Positions 35,227 to 44,280 are shown, counted from the stretch's first letter. The stretch is DNA of 58,864 nucleotides from Ferrovibrio sp. (GCF_029255545.1 NZ_JANLJJ010000091.1:1-58864); one strand, 5' to 3'. Translations and numbers: made by a program. The notes: generated by a model from the letters alone, not told the origin.

Positions 35227-36537
35227 ATGTGGCTCAAGCGATTCCTGCCCCGCAGTCTGTTTGGCCGCTGGCTGCTGCTGCTCGTGGCGCCGATGGTCAT
35301 GCTGCAGGCGCTGTTGGCCTATATTTTCTATGAACGGCACTGGGACACGGTGACACGGCGACTGGGCCTGGGCCTTGCCGGCGAAATCGCTCTGCTGATC
35401 GACATGCGCGACGCCGGTGTCGATCCGGCAACGCTGACCGATCTGGCGATCCGGATGACCCGCACCTTGGAGCTGGATATCAGTTTTGAGGCTGGTGCGA
35501 ATTTCCCCCTCAATATCCCGCCGCCGCGCCGTTTTTCCATCCTTGACCGCATGCTGATCCAAGCTCTGGGCGAGCGGCTTAGCCAGCCCTACCAAATCGA
35601 TGCGCAGCGCAGCGACCGCACTGTGGTGGTCTATGTGCAACTGACTGATGGGCTGCTAACGGTGACTGCCCCGGAGAGCCGGGTTTTCTCGGCCAGCACC
35701 TATGCCTTCATGATCTGGATGACAGCTGCTTCGGCGCTGCTGCTGGGCATCGCACTGCTATTCCTGCGCAACCAGATCAAGCCCATCCGCCGTCTGGCAG
35801 AGGCTGCCGATGCTTTCGGCAAGGGGCGCGAGATCAAGGATTTCCGCCCCAGCGGCGCCAATGAGATTCGGGCCGCGGCCCATGCTTTTCTCGCGATGCG
35901 CGACCGTATCCGCCGCCATATCCGCGAACGCACCGATATGCTGGCCGGTGTGAGCCATGACCTGCGCACGCCGCTGACGCGCATGAAACTGCAATTGTCG
36001 CTGATGCCACCGAATGGTGAAATCGACGAATTGAAGCGCGATGTCGATGAAATGGACAAGATGGTCAGTGCCTATCTGGCTTTCGCGCGGGGCCAGAGCG
36101 AGCAGCCGGCAGAGCCGACCGATCTGGGCCATCTGGTCAGCGAACTGGCCGACGACGTGCGGCGGCGGGGGCGCGAATTGCAGGTCGAGATGCCCGAACA
36201 CCTGACCCTGCCATTGCGCCGCCTCAGTCTGAAACGCGCGCTGGCCAATCTGATCGAAAATGCCCTACGGTTCGGACGTCAGGTGCGTCTCAGTGTGGTT
36301 CGCACCGCCAGAGGGGTTGAGATCAATGTCGACGATGACGGCCCCGGATTGCCGGAAAAGGAACGCCACCGGGTGTTCCGGCCATTCTATCGCCTCGACC
36401 AGGCCCGACATGGCAGCGGCAATGTCGGGCTGGGCCTGACCATCGCCCGCGATGCGGTGCTGGCCCATGGCGGCGAGATTGCCCTGAACAAATCCCCGCT
36501 TGGTGGATTGCGGGTCACAATCCGCCTGCCTGGCTGA
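35227..36537 (+). CDS. EnvZ-like sensor histidine kinase
   Basis: 436 residues: membrane segment 1 (about 12-35), a periplasmic sensor domain (about 36-158), membrane segment 2 (about 159-180), HAMP (181-235), and HisKA with phospho-His244 in GVSHDLRTPL. The ATPase domain has NLIENALRFG, DDDGPGLP and NVGLGLTIA. EnvZ-like kinases pair with OmpR-type regulators; this one follows its likely target petR. The signal is unknown. It converges with the DUF2914 gene after nine bases. Confidence 0.85.
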   Translation: MWLKRFLPRSLFGRWLLLLVAPMVMLQALLAYIFYERHWDTVTRRLGLGLAGEIALLIDMRDAGVDPATLTDLAIRMTRTLELDISFEAGANFPLNIPPPRRFSILDRMLIQALGERLSQPYQIDAQRSDRTVVVYVQLTDGLLTVTAPESRVFSASTYAFMIWMTAASALLLGIALLFLRNQIKPIRRLAEAADAFGKGREIKDFRPSGANEIRAAAHAFLAMRDRIRRHIRERTDMLAGVSHDLRTPLTRMKLQLSLMPPNGEIDELKRDVDEMDKMVSAYLAFARGQSEQPAEPTDLGHLVSELADDVRRRGRELQVEMPEHLTLPLRRLSLKRALANLIENALRFGRQVRLSVVRTARGVEINVDDDGPGLPEKERHRVFRPFYRLDQARHGSGNVGLGLTIARDAVLAHGGEIALNKSPLGGLRVTIRLPG

Positions 36538-36546
36538 CCCTGTGGC

Positions 36547-36978
36547 TTAATCCTCGGCCGGCTTTTTCGGATCGGCGACGGTGAAGCGGCGCTCGGCCTG
36601 CAGCCGGCCGCTGCCGTCTTTCAGCAGCACGGCCCAATCGCCCGGAAAAATGCGCGATTGGGACCAGATGCGCCAATTGCGGCTGACATCGACGCGTGCC
36701 TTGGAGCGGCCAACCTCCTGGTCATTACGCAGCCAGTGAAACCAGAAGGTTTCGCCAGCCCCGACCTGGGTGCAATCGAGCCGGGCAAAGGCATAAGCCC
36801 GTTCGGTGCCAGGCGGATAATCACCCTCCACCAGTCCCTGCGGCTCAAGATTGATCACGTTGCGGGTCATGGCGAATTGCCGCACGACACAATCGTGATC
36901 CTGCGCGACAGCAGGCCGGGTAATGGTCAGCAGAGGCGCGAACAGCGCGATGGCCAGGAAACAGGTTTTTTTTGTCAT
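36547..36978 (-). CDS. Exported DUF2914-family protein
   Basis: 143 residues: signal peptide (about 1-24, ending AVAQ) then a DUF2914-like domain: TEYRAYAFARLD-type segment ERAYAFARLDC, ETFWFHWLRNDQEVGRSKARVDVSRNWRIWSQSRIFPGDWAVLL. Cys pair at about 29 and 67 could form a disulfide. Function unknown. The chosen start avoids overlap with csaA; an upstream ATG in frame (37059) does not. It is downstream of the csaA-like gene on the same strand. Confidence 0.7.
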   Translation of the reverse strand: MTKKTCFLAIALFAPLLTITRPAVAQDHDCVVRQFAMTRNVINLEPQGLVEGDYPPGTERAYAFARLDCTQVGAGETFWFHWLRNDQEVGRSKARVDVSRNWRIWSQSRIFPGDWAVLLKDGSGRLQAERRFTVADPKKPAED

Positions 36979-37039
36979 TGGGCTGGTCCGTTCGCGGGAT
37001 TGTCGGCTGAGGGCCGCGCCAGGGTCAATACACAGCGCA

Positions 37040-37399
37040 TCAATACATCCGGCCGCCATTCGGCACCGGCTGGTCCGGCCCGATCAGCACAACCTGGCCG
37101 TCTGGGTCGGGCAGGCCCAGAACCAGGATTTCCGACATGAAGGAGCCGATCTGGCGCGGCGGAAAATTCACCACGGCCAGGACCTGCCGGCCCGGAAGAC
37201 TGTCAGGATTGTAATGGCGGGTGATCTGGGCGGAGGATTTGCGGATCCCGAACGACGCGCCGAAATCGACCCACAACTTTATGGCCGGCTTACGAGCCTC
37301 CGGGAAAGGTTCGGCGCGGACAATGGTCCCGACCCGGATATCAACCTGGTGGAAATCGTCTATCGATATCTCGCCCACGCCTGCTGCCCTCACGGCCAT
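37040..37399 (-). CDS. csaA: CsaA-like tRNA-binding / chaperone protein
   Basis: 119 residues, an EMAP-II-like OB-fold domain: DDFHQVDIRVGTIVRAEPFPEARKPA, LWVDFG, SSAQITRHY, LPGRQVLAVVNFPPRQIG, ending GGRMY. CsaA of Bacillus binds tRNA and aids protein export; in Gram-negatives the role is unclear. The usual family length is about 110. It lies between the phasin hairpin and the DUF2914 gene. Alternative start at a GTG eight codons in is possible. Confidence 0.85.
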   Translation of the reverse strand: MAVRAAGVGEISIDDFHQVDIRVGTIVRAEPFPEARKPAIKLWVDFGASFGIRKSSAQITRHYNPDSLPGRQVLAVVNFPPRQIGSFMSEILVLGLPDPDGQVVLIGPDQPVPNGGRMY

Positions 37400-37412
37400 T
37401 GCTCAACACGAA

Positions 37413-37437
37413 ACGGGCGGGATTTGTACCCGCCCGT
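37413..37437 (-). terminator. Hairpin after the phasin gene
   Basis: Stem ACGGGCGGG/CCCGCCCGT (9 bp) with a seven-base loop. On the minus strand it is followed by TTCGTGTT, 36 bases after the phasin stop. Fits an intrinsic terminator with an imperfect T tract. Confidence 0.6.
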
Positions 37438-37472
37438 TGCATGTCTGGCAAATCGCCGGTTGAGGCGCCGGT

Positions 37473-37889
37473 TTACTTTTTCGGTGCCGAGAACGCCTTG
37501 CGGAATTCCTCGAGGTTCTCGTTCATCCGCTGGTTGATAAGCTCGAAGGCCTCGCTGTTGGTCTTCGACATCATCTCGGCCAGTTCACGCAGGTTGGCGA
37601 CGGCTTTTTCCACCGCCTGCTTGGCCACAGTCGGATCAGGCATGCCTGTCGAAACGCCACCCTTCATCAGCGTCGCCGCTTCAGCGGCCGCCTGCTGGAA
37701 AATCTCGGCCTGACGCTTGGCAACAGCCTGATAGCCTTCCAGCGCCCGCTTATTGGCAGCGCTGATCGCCTCGAGATTCTTCTGCTGGGTCGCCGCCAGC
37801 GCCATCGGGTCAATGCCCGGCAGCTTGAGATCGGCGAACATCTTGGTCGGATCGAAAGCAGCGAACGGATTTTCAGCGGTCTTGCTCAT
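37473..37889 (-). CDS. Phasin-family granule-associated protein
   Basis: 138 residues, mostly amphipathic helix, with the phasin core NLEAISAANKRALEGYQAVAKRQAEIFQ (about 38-66, split). The C-terminal part has further heptad-like helices. Phasins coat polyhydroxyalkanoate granules. No pha synthesis gene is in the window. The opening SKTAENPFAAFDPTKMFADLKLPG is usual for the alphaproteobacterial phasin_2 type. Terminator hairpin follows. Confidence 0.87.
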   Translation of the reverse strand: MSKTAENPFAAFDPTKMFADLKLPGIDPMALAATQQKNLEAISAANKRALEGYQAVAKRQAEIFQQAAAEAATLMKGGVSTGMPDPTVAKQAVEKAVANLRELAEMMSKTNSEAFELINQRMNENLEEFRKAFSAPKK

Positions 37890-38014
37890 ACCTGGCTCCG
37901 GGGTTGCATGTCATGACATCGGTTAAAGCGTACGCGTGACAAAGGCAGGCGTCAAGGCATTTATTGTGCAGTGCACAATTAATTATTATCAATACTTATC
38001 AATACATTATATGC

Positions 38015-38686
38015 TTACCTAACGGTTTTTTCTCGCAAATGCGAGATGGGCCCTCGCGCCGCCAGAAACCGCATTCCCTGGCCAAGCCTTTTGTCCAGAT
38101 GCGCCATGGTAGTCGCTAGGTCGGGCAATTCGTCCCTGAGCCAAACCCGCAGGGTATCCAGATAGATGGCGCCGAGCACCTTTCGGCGCAGCAGGCCGGC
38201 GAAACCCGGCCGATCCAGGCCGGCGGAGGCCAGCGTCCAGTCCAGGCCGCGCCGCAGGCCGCCATACAGAAAGCAGGCCAGGGCCGGCGGGTCGGTCGGC
38301 AATTCCCGCATCAGCACCCGAATCGCCGCTTTGTGCGGGGTCAGGGCGTCAAGCCGGGCCATGATCGCCTCGAACAACCGGTCTTTGGCAACGGCGACAT
38401 CCTCGCCGCCATTGTCCTGGGGGACCTCCCCCACGGCCGCCAGCATCGCCGCATCAATGCGGTGGGCAAACTCGGCCAACATATCGGCTTTCGATGTATA
38501 TTTCTGGTACAGGGCGCCAAGGGACAGGCCACCGGCCTCGGCGATCTGCGCCAGGGTGACGCTGCGCCAGCCATGTTCCGTCACCAGCGCCAGCATGACA
38601 TCCACCGGATCTCCACCGGCCATCATGCTGCGGCTGCGTTTCCCTGCAGGGTGTTTTTTCGCCGTCTGTTTCGCTGCCTTGGCCAT
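38015..38686 (-). CDS. TetR-family transcriptional regulator
   Basis: 223 residues: Lys-rich start (AKAAKQTAKKHPAGKRSRS), then the TetR helix-turn-helix SVTLAQIAEAGGLSLGALYQKYTSKADMLAEF (about 42-73, split), and a ligand-binding region of helices. The effector is unknown. It lies upstream of the phasin gene on the same strand with a 125-base AT-rich gap and could control it, but this is only by position. The 60 bases before it lead from proC. Confidence 0.83.
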   Translation of the reverse strand: MAKAAKQTAKKHPAGKRSRSMMAGGDPVDVMLALVTEHGWRSVTLAQIAEAGGLSLGALYQKYTSKADMLAEFAHRIDAAMLAAVGEVPQDNGGEDVAVAKDRLFEAIMARLDALTPHKAAIRVLMRELPTDPPALACFLYGGLRRGLDWTLASAGLDRPGFAGLLRRKVLGAIYLDTLRVWLRDELPDLATTMAHLDKRLGQGMRFLAARGPISHLREKTVR

Positions 38687-38748
38687 GACCGTCTCCCGGG
38701 TTGGGATTGCTCTAATCTGGTGTGCAACGCGCCGGCGACAAGATTGGT

Positions 38749-39552
38749 TCAGCCAGCCAGTTCTTTCGAACGCCTTGCCGCCGCCGCCACGGCCCGCTCC
38801 ATCAATGGCGCCAAGCCATCCGGAGCCATCAGAACATCCAATGCCGCCTGGGTCGTGCCGTTCGGACTGGTAACATTCTTACGCAATTGCGTCGGGCCGT
38901 CCGTACTCTGGCGCATCAACAGGCCAGAGCCACTGACTGTCGCCGAAGCCAGACGGGCCGCCAGATCCGCAGCCAGGCCGGCTTTTTCTCCGGCCGCGGC
39001 CAGGCATTCGGCCAGCCAGAACACATAAGCCGGTCCGGAGCCGGATACGGCTGTGACGGCATCGATCAGGCTTTCATCCTCGACCCAGGCGACCTCGCCA
39101 ACGGCAGCAAGCAGATCGCCGCAGAAAGCGCGTTGCTCCGCCGTGACGCCTGCATTGGCGCAGCAAACGGTGATGCCGGCTCCTACGGCTGCCGGCGTGT
39201 TCGGCATCGCGCGCACGATGGCAGCTCCGCCACCCAGCAGGCGATTGAGCGTGGCGATCGTCTTGCCGGCGGCGATGGACAGGATGCAGGCGCCTTTGCC
39301 GGCATAGGCGGCATAGGCCGGGGCCACGGCGTCCATGATCTGCGGTTTGACCGCCAGCATCACGAGAGCGGGAGAGAACCCGGCTGGAACCGCATCGGCC
39401 GATGCCGCCTGACGAATCCCGGCGGGCAGATCGGAAACCGGGTTGGGCTCAACGACAACGATATCGCTGGCGGCAACGCCCTGGCGCAGCCAGCCGGTCA
39501 GCAGCGCACTGCCCATTTTGCCGCAACCAACCAAAAGAATGCCCCGGCTCAT
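38749..39552 (-). CDS. proC: Pyrroline-5-carboxylate reductase ProC
   Basis: 267-residue NADPH enzyme, last step of proline synthesis. Seen: GCGKMGSALLTGWL, VVEPNP, LAVKPQIM, RAMPNTPAAVGAGIT, and the signature VSGSGPAYVFWLAECLAAAGEKAGL, LLMRQSTDGPTQLRKNVTSPNGTTQAAL. A GAGGAG site precedes the start. It follows ybjN-like by 97 bases on the same strand. Confidence 0.95.
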   Translation of the reverse strand: MSRGILLVGCGKMGSALLTGWLRQGVAASDIVVVEPNPVSDLPAGIRQAASADAVPAGFSPALVMLAVKPQIMDAVAPAYAAYAGKGACILSIAAGKTIATLNRLLGGGAAIVRAMPNTPAAVGAGITVCCANAGVTAEQRAFCGDLLAAVGEVAWVEDESLIDAVTAVSGSGPAYVFWLAECLAAAGEKAGLAADLAARLASATVSGSGLLMRQSTDGPTQLRKNVTSPNGTTQAALDVLMAPDGLAPLMERAVAAAARRSKELAG

Positions 39553-39649
39553 CCTGCTCTCCTCGCCTGCATACTCAGAAACACCGCAGGAAAGTAGCCG
39601 GATGCCGGGGCCGGGTTAAGGGTTGGCCCTGAAAATCAGGTCGTGAAAA

Positions 39650-40153
39650 TCAGGCTTCGCCGACGCACTCGAACATGGCGGCCGCGACCGCATCTTCCGG
39701 CGTCCGCCCGCCCCAGACCAGGAACTGGAAGGCCGGATAGAAGCGTTCGCATTCCGACAGGCCGATTTCCATCAGGTCTTCAATCTGTTCGGTGGTGGCG
39801 CCATGCCCGCCGCGCAGCAGCAGGGCCTGGCGGAACACCACCATGCCTTCTTCGACCCAATAATCGAAATGGCCGATCAGGGCCTTCTCATTCACATAGG
39901 CCAGCAGGGAATGCAGGTCGCGCCGGCGATTGGCCGGCACTTTCATGTCGAAGGCGCAGGTGAAGCTGAGCGCGCCAAGTTCGTCGCGCCAGGAAAACCA
40001 CATCTGCTGTTCGCAATAGCGGCCGGAAACGCCGACGGTGAGTTCATCGGAACCCTGCCGGTCGAATGGCCATTCATGCTCGCCGACGATCTGTTCGACT
40101 AGGTCGAGCGGGTTGAGGCGGCTGGTGGTTTCGGCTTCGATCAGTGTCCGCAT
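39650..40153 (-). CDS. YbjN-domain protein
   Basis: 167-residue protein of the YbjN family (type III secretion chaperone-like fold). Seen: DLVEQIVGEHEWPFDRQGSDEL, GRYCEQQMWFSWRDELGALSFTCAFDM, VNEKALIGHFDYW, MVVFRQALLLRG. The role is unknown in Alphaproteobacteria; the neighbour proC is conserved downstream in relatives. Ribosome site GGGGGAG precedes the ATG. Confidence 0.85.
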   Translation of the reverse strand: MRTLIEAETTSRLNPLDLVEQIVGEHEWPFDRQGSDELTVGVSGRYCEQQMWFSWRDELGALSFTCAFDMKVPANRRRDLHSLLAYVNEKALIGHFDYWVEEGMVVFRQALLLRGGHGATTEQIEDLMEIGLSECERFYPAFQFLVWGGRTPEDAVAAAMFECVGEA

Positions 40154-40419
40154 GCGCTAGCGCTCCCCCTCTGCGGCGTGCCGGTTCTCGGCAGGTATCC
40201 CGAAACGGCTGATAAGGTTGGGAATTTGACCCCAAGCGGAGGCGGAAACCGCCCCGGCCGAGTAAGCCCCCTCCTCTCGGCTGACCATATATAGGTGTCG
40301 CGAAACAGTAGGCACCATAGATTTAGAGTATGCGGTGGAATCCCACTGTGCAAGGGTGGATTTACGAAAAATTCATGAAATTCGCCTGATCCGGGCGAGA
40401 GTTAGGACAGCTCACCGAA
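40154..40419. other. Gap with stacked hairpins, no gene recognised
   Basis: 266 bases between ybjN-like and ubiK. It contains GGCGG-AAA-CCGCC (40241-40253), GCCGAG/CTCGGC (40257-40281, 13-base loop), GCCG/CGGC around 40180 and GCGCTAGCGC (40155-40164). No tRNA, 4.5S or other known RNA pattern fits. It may be the ubiK terminator and the ybjN promoter, or a structured small RNA. Confidence 0.3.
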
Positions 40420-40668
40420 TCAGCCACTCTGTTTGGATTCGAGCGCGGCCAGACGTTCAGCCAGGCGGATATTCTCTTCCCGGGCAGCCTCGGCCATGGC
40501 CTTCACCGCCTCGAACTCCTCGCGGGTGACCAGATCCATCTCGGCCAGCCCCTTTTCCAGCCTCTGGCGGAACGCCTGCTCCACCTCGCCTTTTACCCCC
40601 TGCAACGCCCCAAGCGCGCCGGTGGCGATGCGGCTGAGATCGTCGAGCAGGCGGTTATCGGTCTGCAT
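40420..40668 (-). CDS. ubiK: UbiK-like accessory factor of ubiquinone synthesis
   Basis: 82-residue BMFP (YqiC-type) protein: N-terminal amphipathic half NRLLDDLSRIATGALGALQG, membrane-seeking helix, and C-terminal coiled coil TREEFEAVKAMAEAAREEN...LAERLAALE that gives trimers. In enterobacteria UbiK aids aerobic ubiquinone formation. The start at 40668 follows ACGGAGT; the frame upstream to 40833 has no match. Divergent to lysS. Confidence 0.82.
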   Translation of the reverse strand: MQTDNRLLDDLSRIATGALGALQGVKGEVEQAFRQRLEKGLAEMDLVTREEFEAVKAMAEAAREENIRLAERLAALESKQSG

Positions 40669-40794
40669 GGTGCGACTCCGTGGCAAAAGCAGTCTTTCCG
40701 ATATGGCGGGGGATGGCAGGAGCCGCAAGCACCCGGCGTGCTTTTCCACAGCTATTCCACCCCCGGAAGCCCCTGAAAGGCCGCCCCCGAAGTG

Positions 40795-40823
40795 TTGGAA
40801 AGCCGGGGGGCGGGTGCTAGGTT
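40795..40823 (+). promoter_or_regulatory. Probable sigma-70 promoter of lysS
   Basis: TTGGAA, 17 bases, TAGGTT, about 36 bases before the GTG start of lysS. Fair agreement with -35/-10 consensus. Confidence 0.45.
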
Positions 40824-40859
40824 CCGCCCCCAACGTCCAGATTTAGCGGCAGAATTATC

Positions 40860-42383
40860 GTGACCGAGCAAACACCCGTCGACGTGTCCGGCGAACGCGC
40901 CAACCGTGAAGCCAAGCTGGCGCAGTTGCGCCAGATCGGCCTTGATCCCTATGCCGCGCCAAAATTCCCCAAATCACACAAGAATGCCGCGGTGCATGAG
41001 GCCTATGCCCATCTGCAGCCAGACGAGCGCACCGAAGACAGCGTGGCGGTTGCCGGCCGCGTGATGGCGATCCGCAACAGCGGCATGTTCATCGACCTGG
41101 TCGACGATACCGTGAAACTGCAGGTCTATTCCGCCAAGGAAGACGTGCAGGGCCAGTTCGCCACGGTGATGAAGGCGCTGGACCTGGGCGACATTATCGG
41201 CGTACGCGGCATGGTGCGCCGCACCAAGCGTGGCGAGATCACGGTGGATGCCAGGGAGATCGTCGTGCTGGCCAAGGCGCTGGAGCCGCCGCCGGAGAAA
41301 TGGCACGGCCTGAAGAATATCGAGCAGCGCTACCGCCACCGCGAATACGACCTGATCGGTAACGACGAAAGCCGCGTCACCCTGCGCACGCGTTTCCGCG
41401 TGATCCAGGCGGTGCGCAACTTCCTCAGCGGCGAAGGCTTCCTGGAAGTCGAGACGCCGATGCTGCACACGATCCCGGGCGGCGCCATCGCGCGGCCCTT
41501 CGTGACGCATCATAACGCGCTCGATATTCCGCTCTACATGCGCATCGCACCCGAGCTGCATCTCAAGCGGCTGGTGATCGGGGGCTTAAGCGAGAAGGTG
41601 TTCGAGATCAACCGCTGCTTCCGCAACGAAGGCATCTCACCGCGCCATAATCCCGAATTCACCACCATGGAACTCTATCAGGCCTATGCCGATTACGAGG
41701 ACATGATGGATATCGCCGAACGCACCATTGCCAATGCGGCAATCCTGGCGACCGGCAGTACCAAGGTAAAATTCGGCGGACACGAAATCGACTTCACGCC
41801 GCCCTTCCGCCGCGCCACCATGCTCGGCCTGATCGAGGAGCACGGCGGAGTGAAGCTGGACGGCCTGGACGATGCTCAGGCCCGTGAAGCTGCGAAAAAG
41901 GCCGGCGTCGCGATCGCCGATGGCGTCAGTTGGGGCAAGGTGGTGGAAGCCTGCTTCGAGCATTTCGTCGAGCCCAACCTGATCCAGCCAACGCACGTGG
42001 TGGCCTTGCCCAAGGCGATCTCGCCGCTGGCCAAGGCCAACCATGCAAACCCCGAGATCGCCGAGCGGTTCGAAACCTTCTGCAACACCTGGGAAATCGC
42101 CAACGCGTTTTCCGAGCTGGCCGACCCGCTGGAGCAGCGTGCCCGGTTCGAGGATCAGCAAAGCCAACGCGACGGCGGCGACGACGAGGCGCACCGCATC
42201 GACGAGGATTTCCTGAAGGCGCAGTCGGCCGGCATGATGCCGATGGGCGGACTTGGCATCGGCATCGACCGTCTGGTGATGCTGCTGACCAACTCGGCGA
42301 CCATCCGCGAGGTAATCGCCTTCCCCACGCTGCGCCCCCGTGCCGATGAAGCGGGCGCAGCGGGTGAAGCTCAGGACGAATGA
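40860..42383 (+). CDS. lysS: Lysyl-tRNA synthetase, class II
   Basis: 507 residues from a GTG start. N-terminal OB-fold anticodon-binding domain (about 60-150, VAVAGRVMAIRNSGMFIDL), then the class II catalytic core with motif 2 FEINRCFRNEGISPRHNPEFT and motif 3 GGLGIGIDRLVMLLTN. It attaches lysine to tRNA. A short Ala/Glu-rich tail follows. This is the class II form, not the class I enzyme many Alphaproteobacteria carry. It is followed directly by lgt, whose ATG overlaps its stop. Confidence 0.96.
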   Translation: MTEQTPVDVSGERANREAKLAQLRQIGLDPYAAPKFPKSHKNAAVHEAYAHLQPDERTEDSVAVAGRVMAIRNSGMFIDLVDDTVKLQVYSAKEDVQGQFATVMKALDLGDIIGVRGMVRRTKRGEITVDAREIVVLAKALEPPPEKWHGLKNIEQRYRHREYDLIGNDESRVTLRTRFRVIQAVRNFLSGEGFLEVETPMLHTIPGGAIARPFVTHHNALDIPLYMRIAPELHLKRLVIGGLSEKVFEINRCFRNEGISPRHNPEFTTMELYQAYADYEDMMDIAERTIANAAILATGSTKVKFGGHEIDFTPPFRRATMLGLIEEHGGVKLDGLDDAQAREAAKKAGVAIADGVSWGKVVEACFEHFVEPNLIQPTHVVALPKAISPLAKANHANPEIAERFETFCNTWEIANAFSELADPLEQRARFEDQQSQRDGGDDEAHRIDEDFLKAQSAGMMPMGGLGIGIDRLVMLLTNSATIREVIAFPTLRPRADEAGAAGEAQDE

Positions 42384-43195
42384 TGTTCGCCACCCTGCCT
42401 GCCATCGCCTTTCCGGTGATCGACCCGGTAATCTTCGCCATCGGGCCGTTCGCGGTGCGCTGGTATGCTCTGGCCTATATCGTTGGTCTGGTCGCGGGCT
42501 GGCGGCTGGCCATGCGGATCGCCAGGCGGCCGGGCAGCGCGGTGGCACCGGAACAGATTGACGGTTTCCTGCTCTGGGCCACGCTGGGCGTCGTACTCGG
42601 TGGCCGCATCGGCTACGTGCTGTTCTACAATTTCGGCTACTACATTCAGCATCCAGCCGAAATCTTCGCAGTCTGGCAGGGCGGCATGTCCTTCCATGGC
42701 GGCATGCTGGGCGTGATCATCGCCATGATCGGCTATTGCCGCTGGACCGGCATCCGCTTTCTCGCCTTCACCGATGCAATTGCCTGCGTCGCGCCAATCG
42801 GATTGTTCTTCGGCCGCATTGCCAATTTCATCAACGGCGAACTCTGGGGCCGCGTCGCGCCGGATGTCGCCTGGGCCATGGTGTTTCCCACCGGGGGCCC
42901 CCTGCCGCGCCACCCCAGCCAGCTTTACCAGGCGGCGATGGAAGGCGTGGCGCTGTTCCTGCTGCTCAACCTGATGCGCTGGAACAGCAAGGCGATGGAT
43001 CGGCCCGGCCTGCTGTCGGGCCTGTTCCTGATCGGCTATGGCATGGCGCGCATCATCGGCGAACTGTTCCGCGAGCCCGATGCGCAGATCGGCTATCTCG
43101 TCGGCGGCACCACGATGGGGCAGTGGCTGTCGCTGCCGATGGTGCTGGTCGGCATCGGTGTCGTCTGGTGGACGCGCAGGCCTCGGGTGGCATGA
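42383..43195 (+). CDS. lgt: Prolipoprotein diacylglyceryl transferase Lgt
   Basis: 270-residue membrane enzyme moving diacylglycerol from phosphatidylglycerol onto the lipobox Cys of prolipoproteins. About seven membrane segments. The Lgt signature GRIANFINGELWGR is at about residues 143-156. FGPFAVRWYALAYIVGL and HPSQLYQAAMEG are further marks. ATG 42380 and 42383 are adjacent; 42383 is better placed after AGGA. Its stop overlaps the midA start. SoxA and the lipoprotein at 45146 are possible clients. Confidence 0.95.
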   Translation: MFATLPAIAFPVIDPVIFAIGPFAVRWYALAYIVGLVAGWRLAMRIARRPGSAVAPEQIDGFLLWATLGVVLGGRIGYVLFYNFGYYIQHPAEIFAVWQGGMSFHGGMLGVIIAMIGYCRWTGIRFLAFTDAIACVAPIGLFFGRIANFINGELWGRVAPDVAWAMVFPTGGPLPRHPSQLYQAAMEGVALFLLLNLMRWNSKAMDRPGLLSGLFLIGYGMARIIGELFREPDAQIGYLVGGTTMGQWLSLPMVLVGIGVVWWTRRPRVA

Positions 43196-44280
43196 CCGTC
43201 GCGCCGCTGCGCGACATCCTGCGGCAGCGCATCGCCGCCGAGGGGCCGATTACGGTCGCGGCCTACATGGCCGACTGCCTGCTGCATCCTGAACATGGCT
43301 ATTACCGTACCCAGCAGGCCATTGGTCTGGGCGGCGACTTCACCACCGCGCCGGAAATCAGCCAGATGTTTGGCGAATTGCTCGGCCTGTGGGCAGCCGA
43401 CTGCTGGCTAAAGCAGGGTGGTCCGTCGAAATGCTATCTGGTCGAACTCGGCCCCGGCCGTGGCACCCTGATGCGCGACGCCCTGCGCGCGATCCGCGCC
43501 CTGCCGCCTTTTCGCAAGGCATTACAGCCGGTGCTGATCGAGGCCTCGGCGCGGCTGCGCGGCATGCAGGCCGAAGTTTTGGTCGGCGAGGACGCAGTTT
43601 GGCACGAGAGTCTCGCCGCGATTCCGAAGGATGCGCCGATCTTTGTTCTGGCCAATGAATTTCTCGATGCCTTGCCAGTGCGCCAGTTCCAGCGTGGCGA
43701 TGACGGCGCGTGGCATGAACGATGCGTCGGCCTCGACGATTCCGGCAATCTCTGCTTCCTGCTCGATCCGCGCGCCCTGCCCTTCGACGACCTGCTGCCA
43801 CTGGCCTTGCGCGACGCACCGCCCGGCGCCATCGTCGAATCGAGCCCTACTGTGCGCGCCGTTGCCACCGACATCGCGGCACGCTTGCGCCTGCAAGGTG
43901 GCGCTGCCTTGTTCGTCGATTACGGCTATGCCGTGCCCGGCATTGGTGAAACCCTACAGGCCGTATATCGCCACGCCTATGCCGACCCATTAAGCGATCC
44001 GGGACTGGCCGATCTCACCACGCATGTCGATTTCGCCTCATTCGCACTTGCGGCGACTCGCGCCGGCGCTGCCGCCTATGGCCCGGTCGGCCAGGGCGCC
44101 TTCCTCGAAGCCCTGGGCATCGGGCAGCGCGCGGCCACGCTGAAACAGGCGAATCCGGCGATACAGGGTGACGTCGACCGCGCCCTGCAGCGGTTGACCG
44201 CGCCAGAAGCGATGGGCACCCTGTTCAAGGCACTGGCACTGCTGCCGCCCGAGTCGCCGATACCAGCAGGTTTTGCATGA
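43192..44280 (+). CDS. midA: MidA-family SAM-dependent methyltransferase (NDUFAF7-like)
   Basis: 362 residues. Seen: GPITVAAYMADCLLHPEHGYY, GDFTTAPEISQMFGELLGLW, SAM motif VELGPGRGTLM, and IFVLANEFLDALPVRQF. Human NDUFAF7, the mitochondrial member, methylates an arginine of a complex I subunit during assembly. The same role in this bacterium is inferred. It starts inside the lgt stop and its end overlaps pgeF, so lgt-midA-pgeF is a tight unit, a conserved alphaproteobacterial order. Confidence 0.92.
   Translation: MTVAPLRDILRQRIAAEGPITVAAYMADCLLHPEHGYYRTQQAIGLGGDFTTAPEISQMFGELLGLWAADCWLKQGGPSKCYLVELGPGRGTLMRDALRAIRALPPFRKALQPVLIEASARLRGMQAEVLVGEDAVWHESLAAIPKDAPIFVLANEFLDALPVRQFQRGDDGAWHERCVGLDDSGNLCFLLDPRALPFDDLLPLALRDAPPGAIVESSPTVRAVATDIAARLRLQGGAALFVDYGYAVPGIGETLQAVYRHAYADPLSDPGLADLTTHVDFASFALAATRAGAAAYGPVGQGAFLEALGIGQRAATLKQANPAIQGDVDRALQRLTAPEAMGTLFKALALLPPESPIPAGFA

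Noticed and set aside
40141-40353. 70-codon frame in the ybjN-ubiK gap
   Set aside because: Low-complexity product without ribosome site; hairpins fit a non-coding role better.
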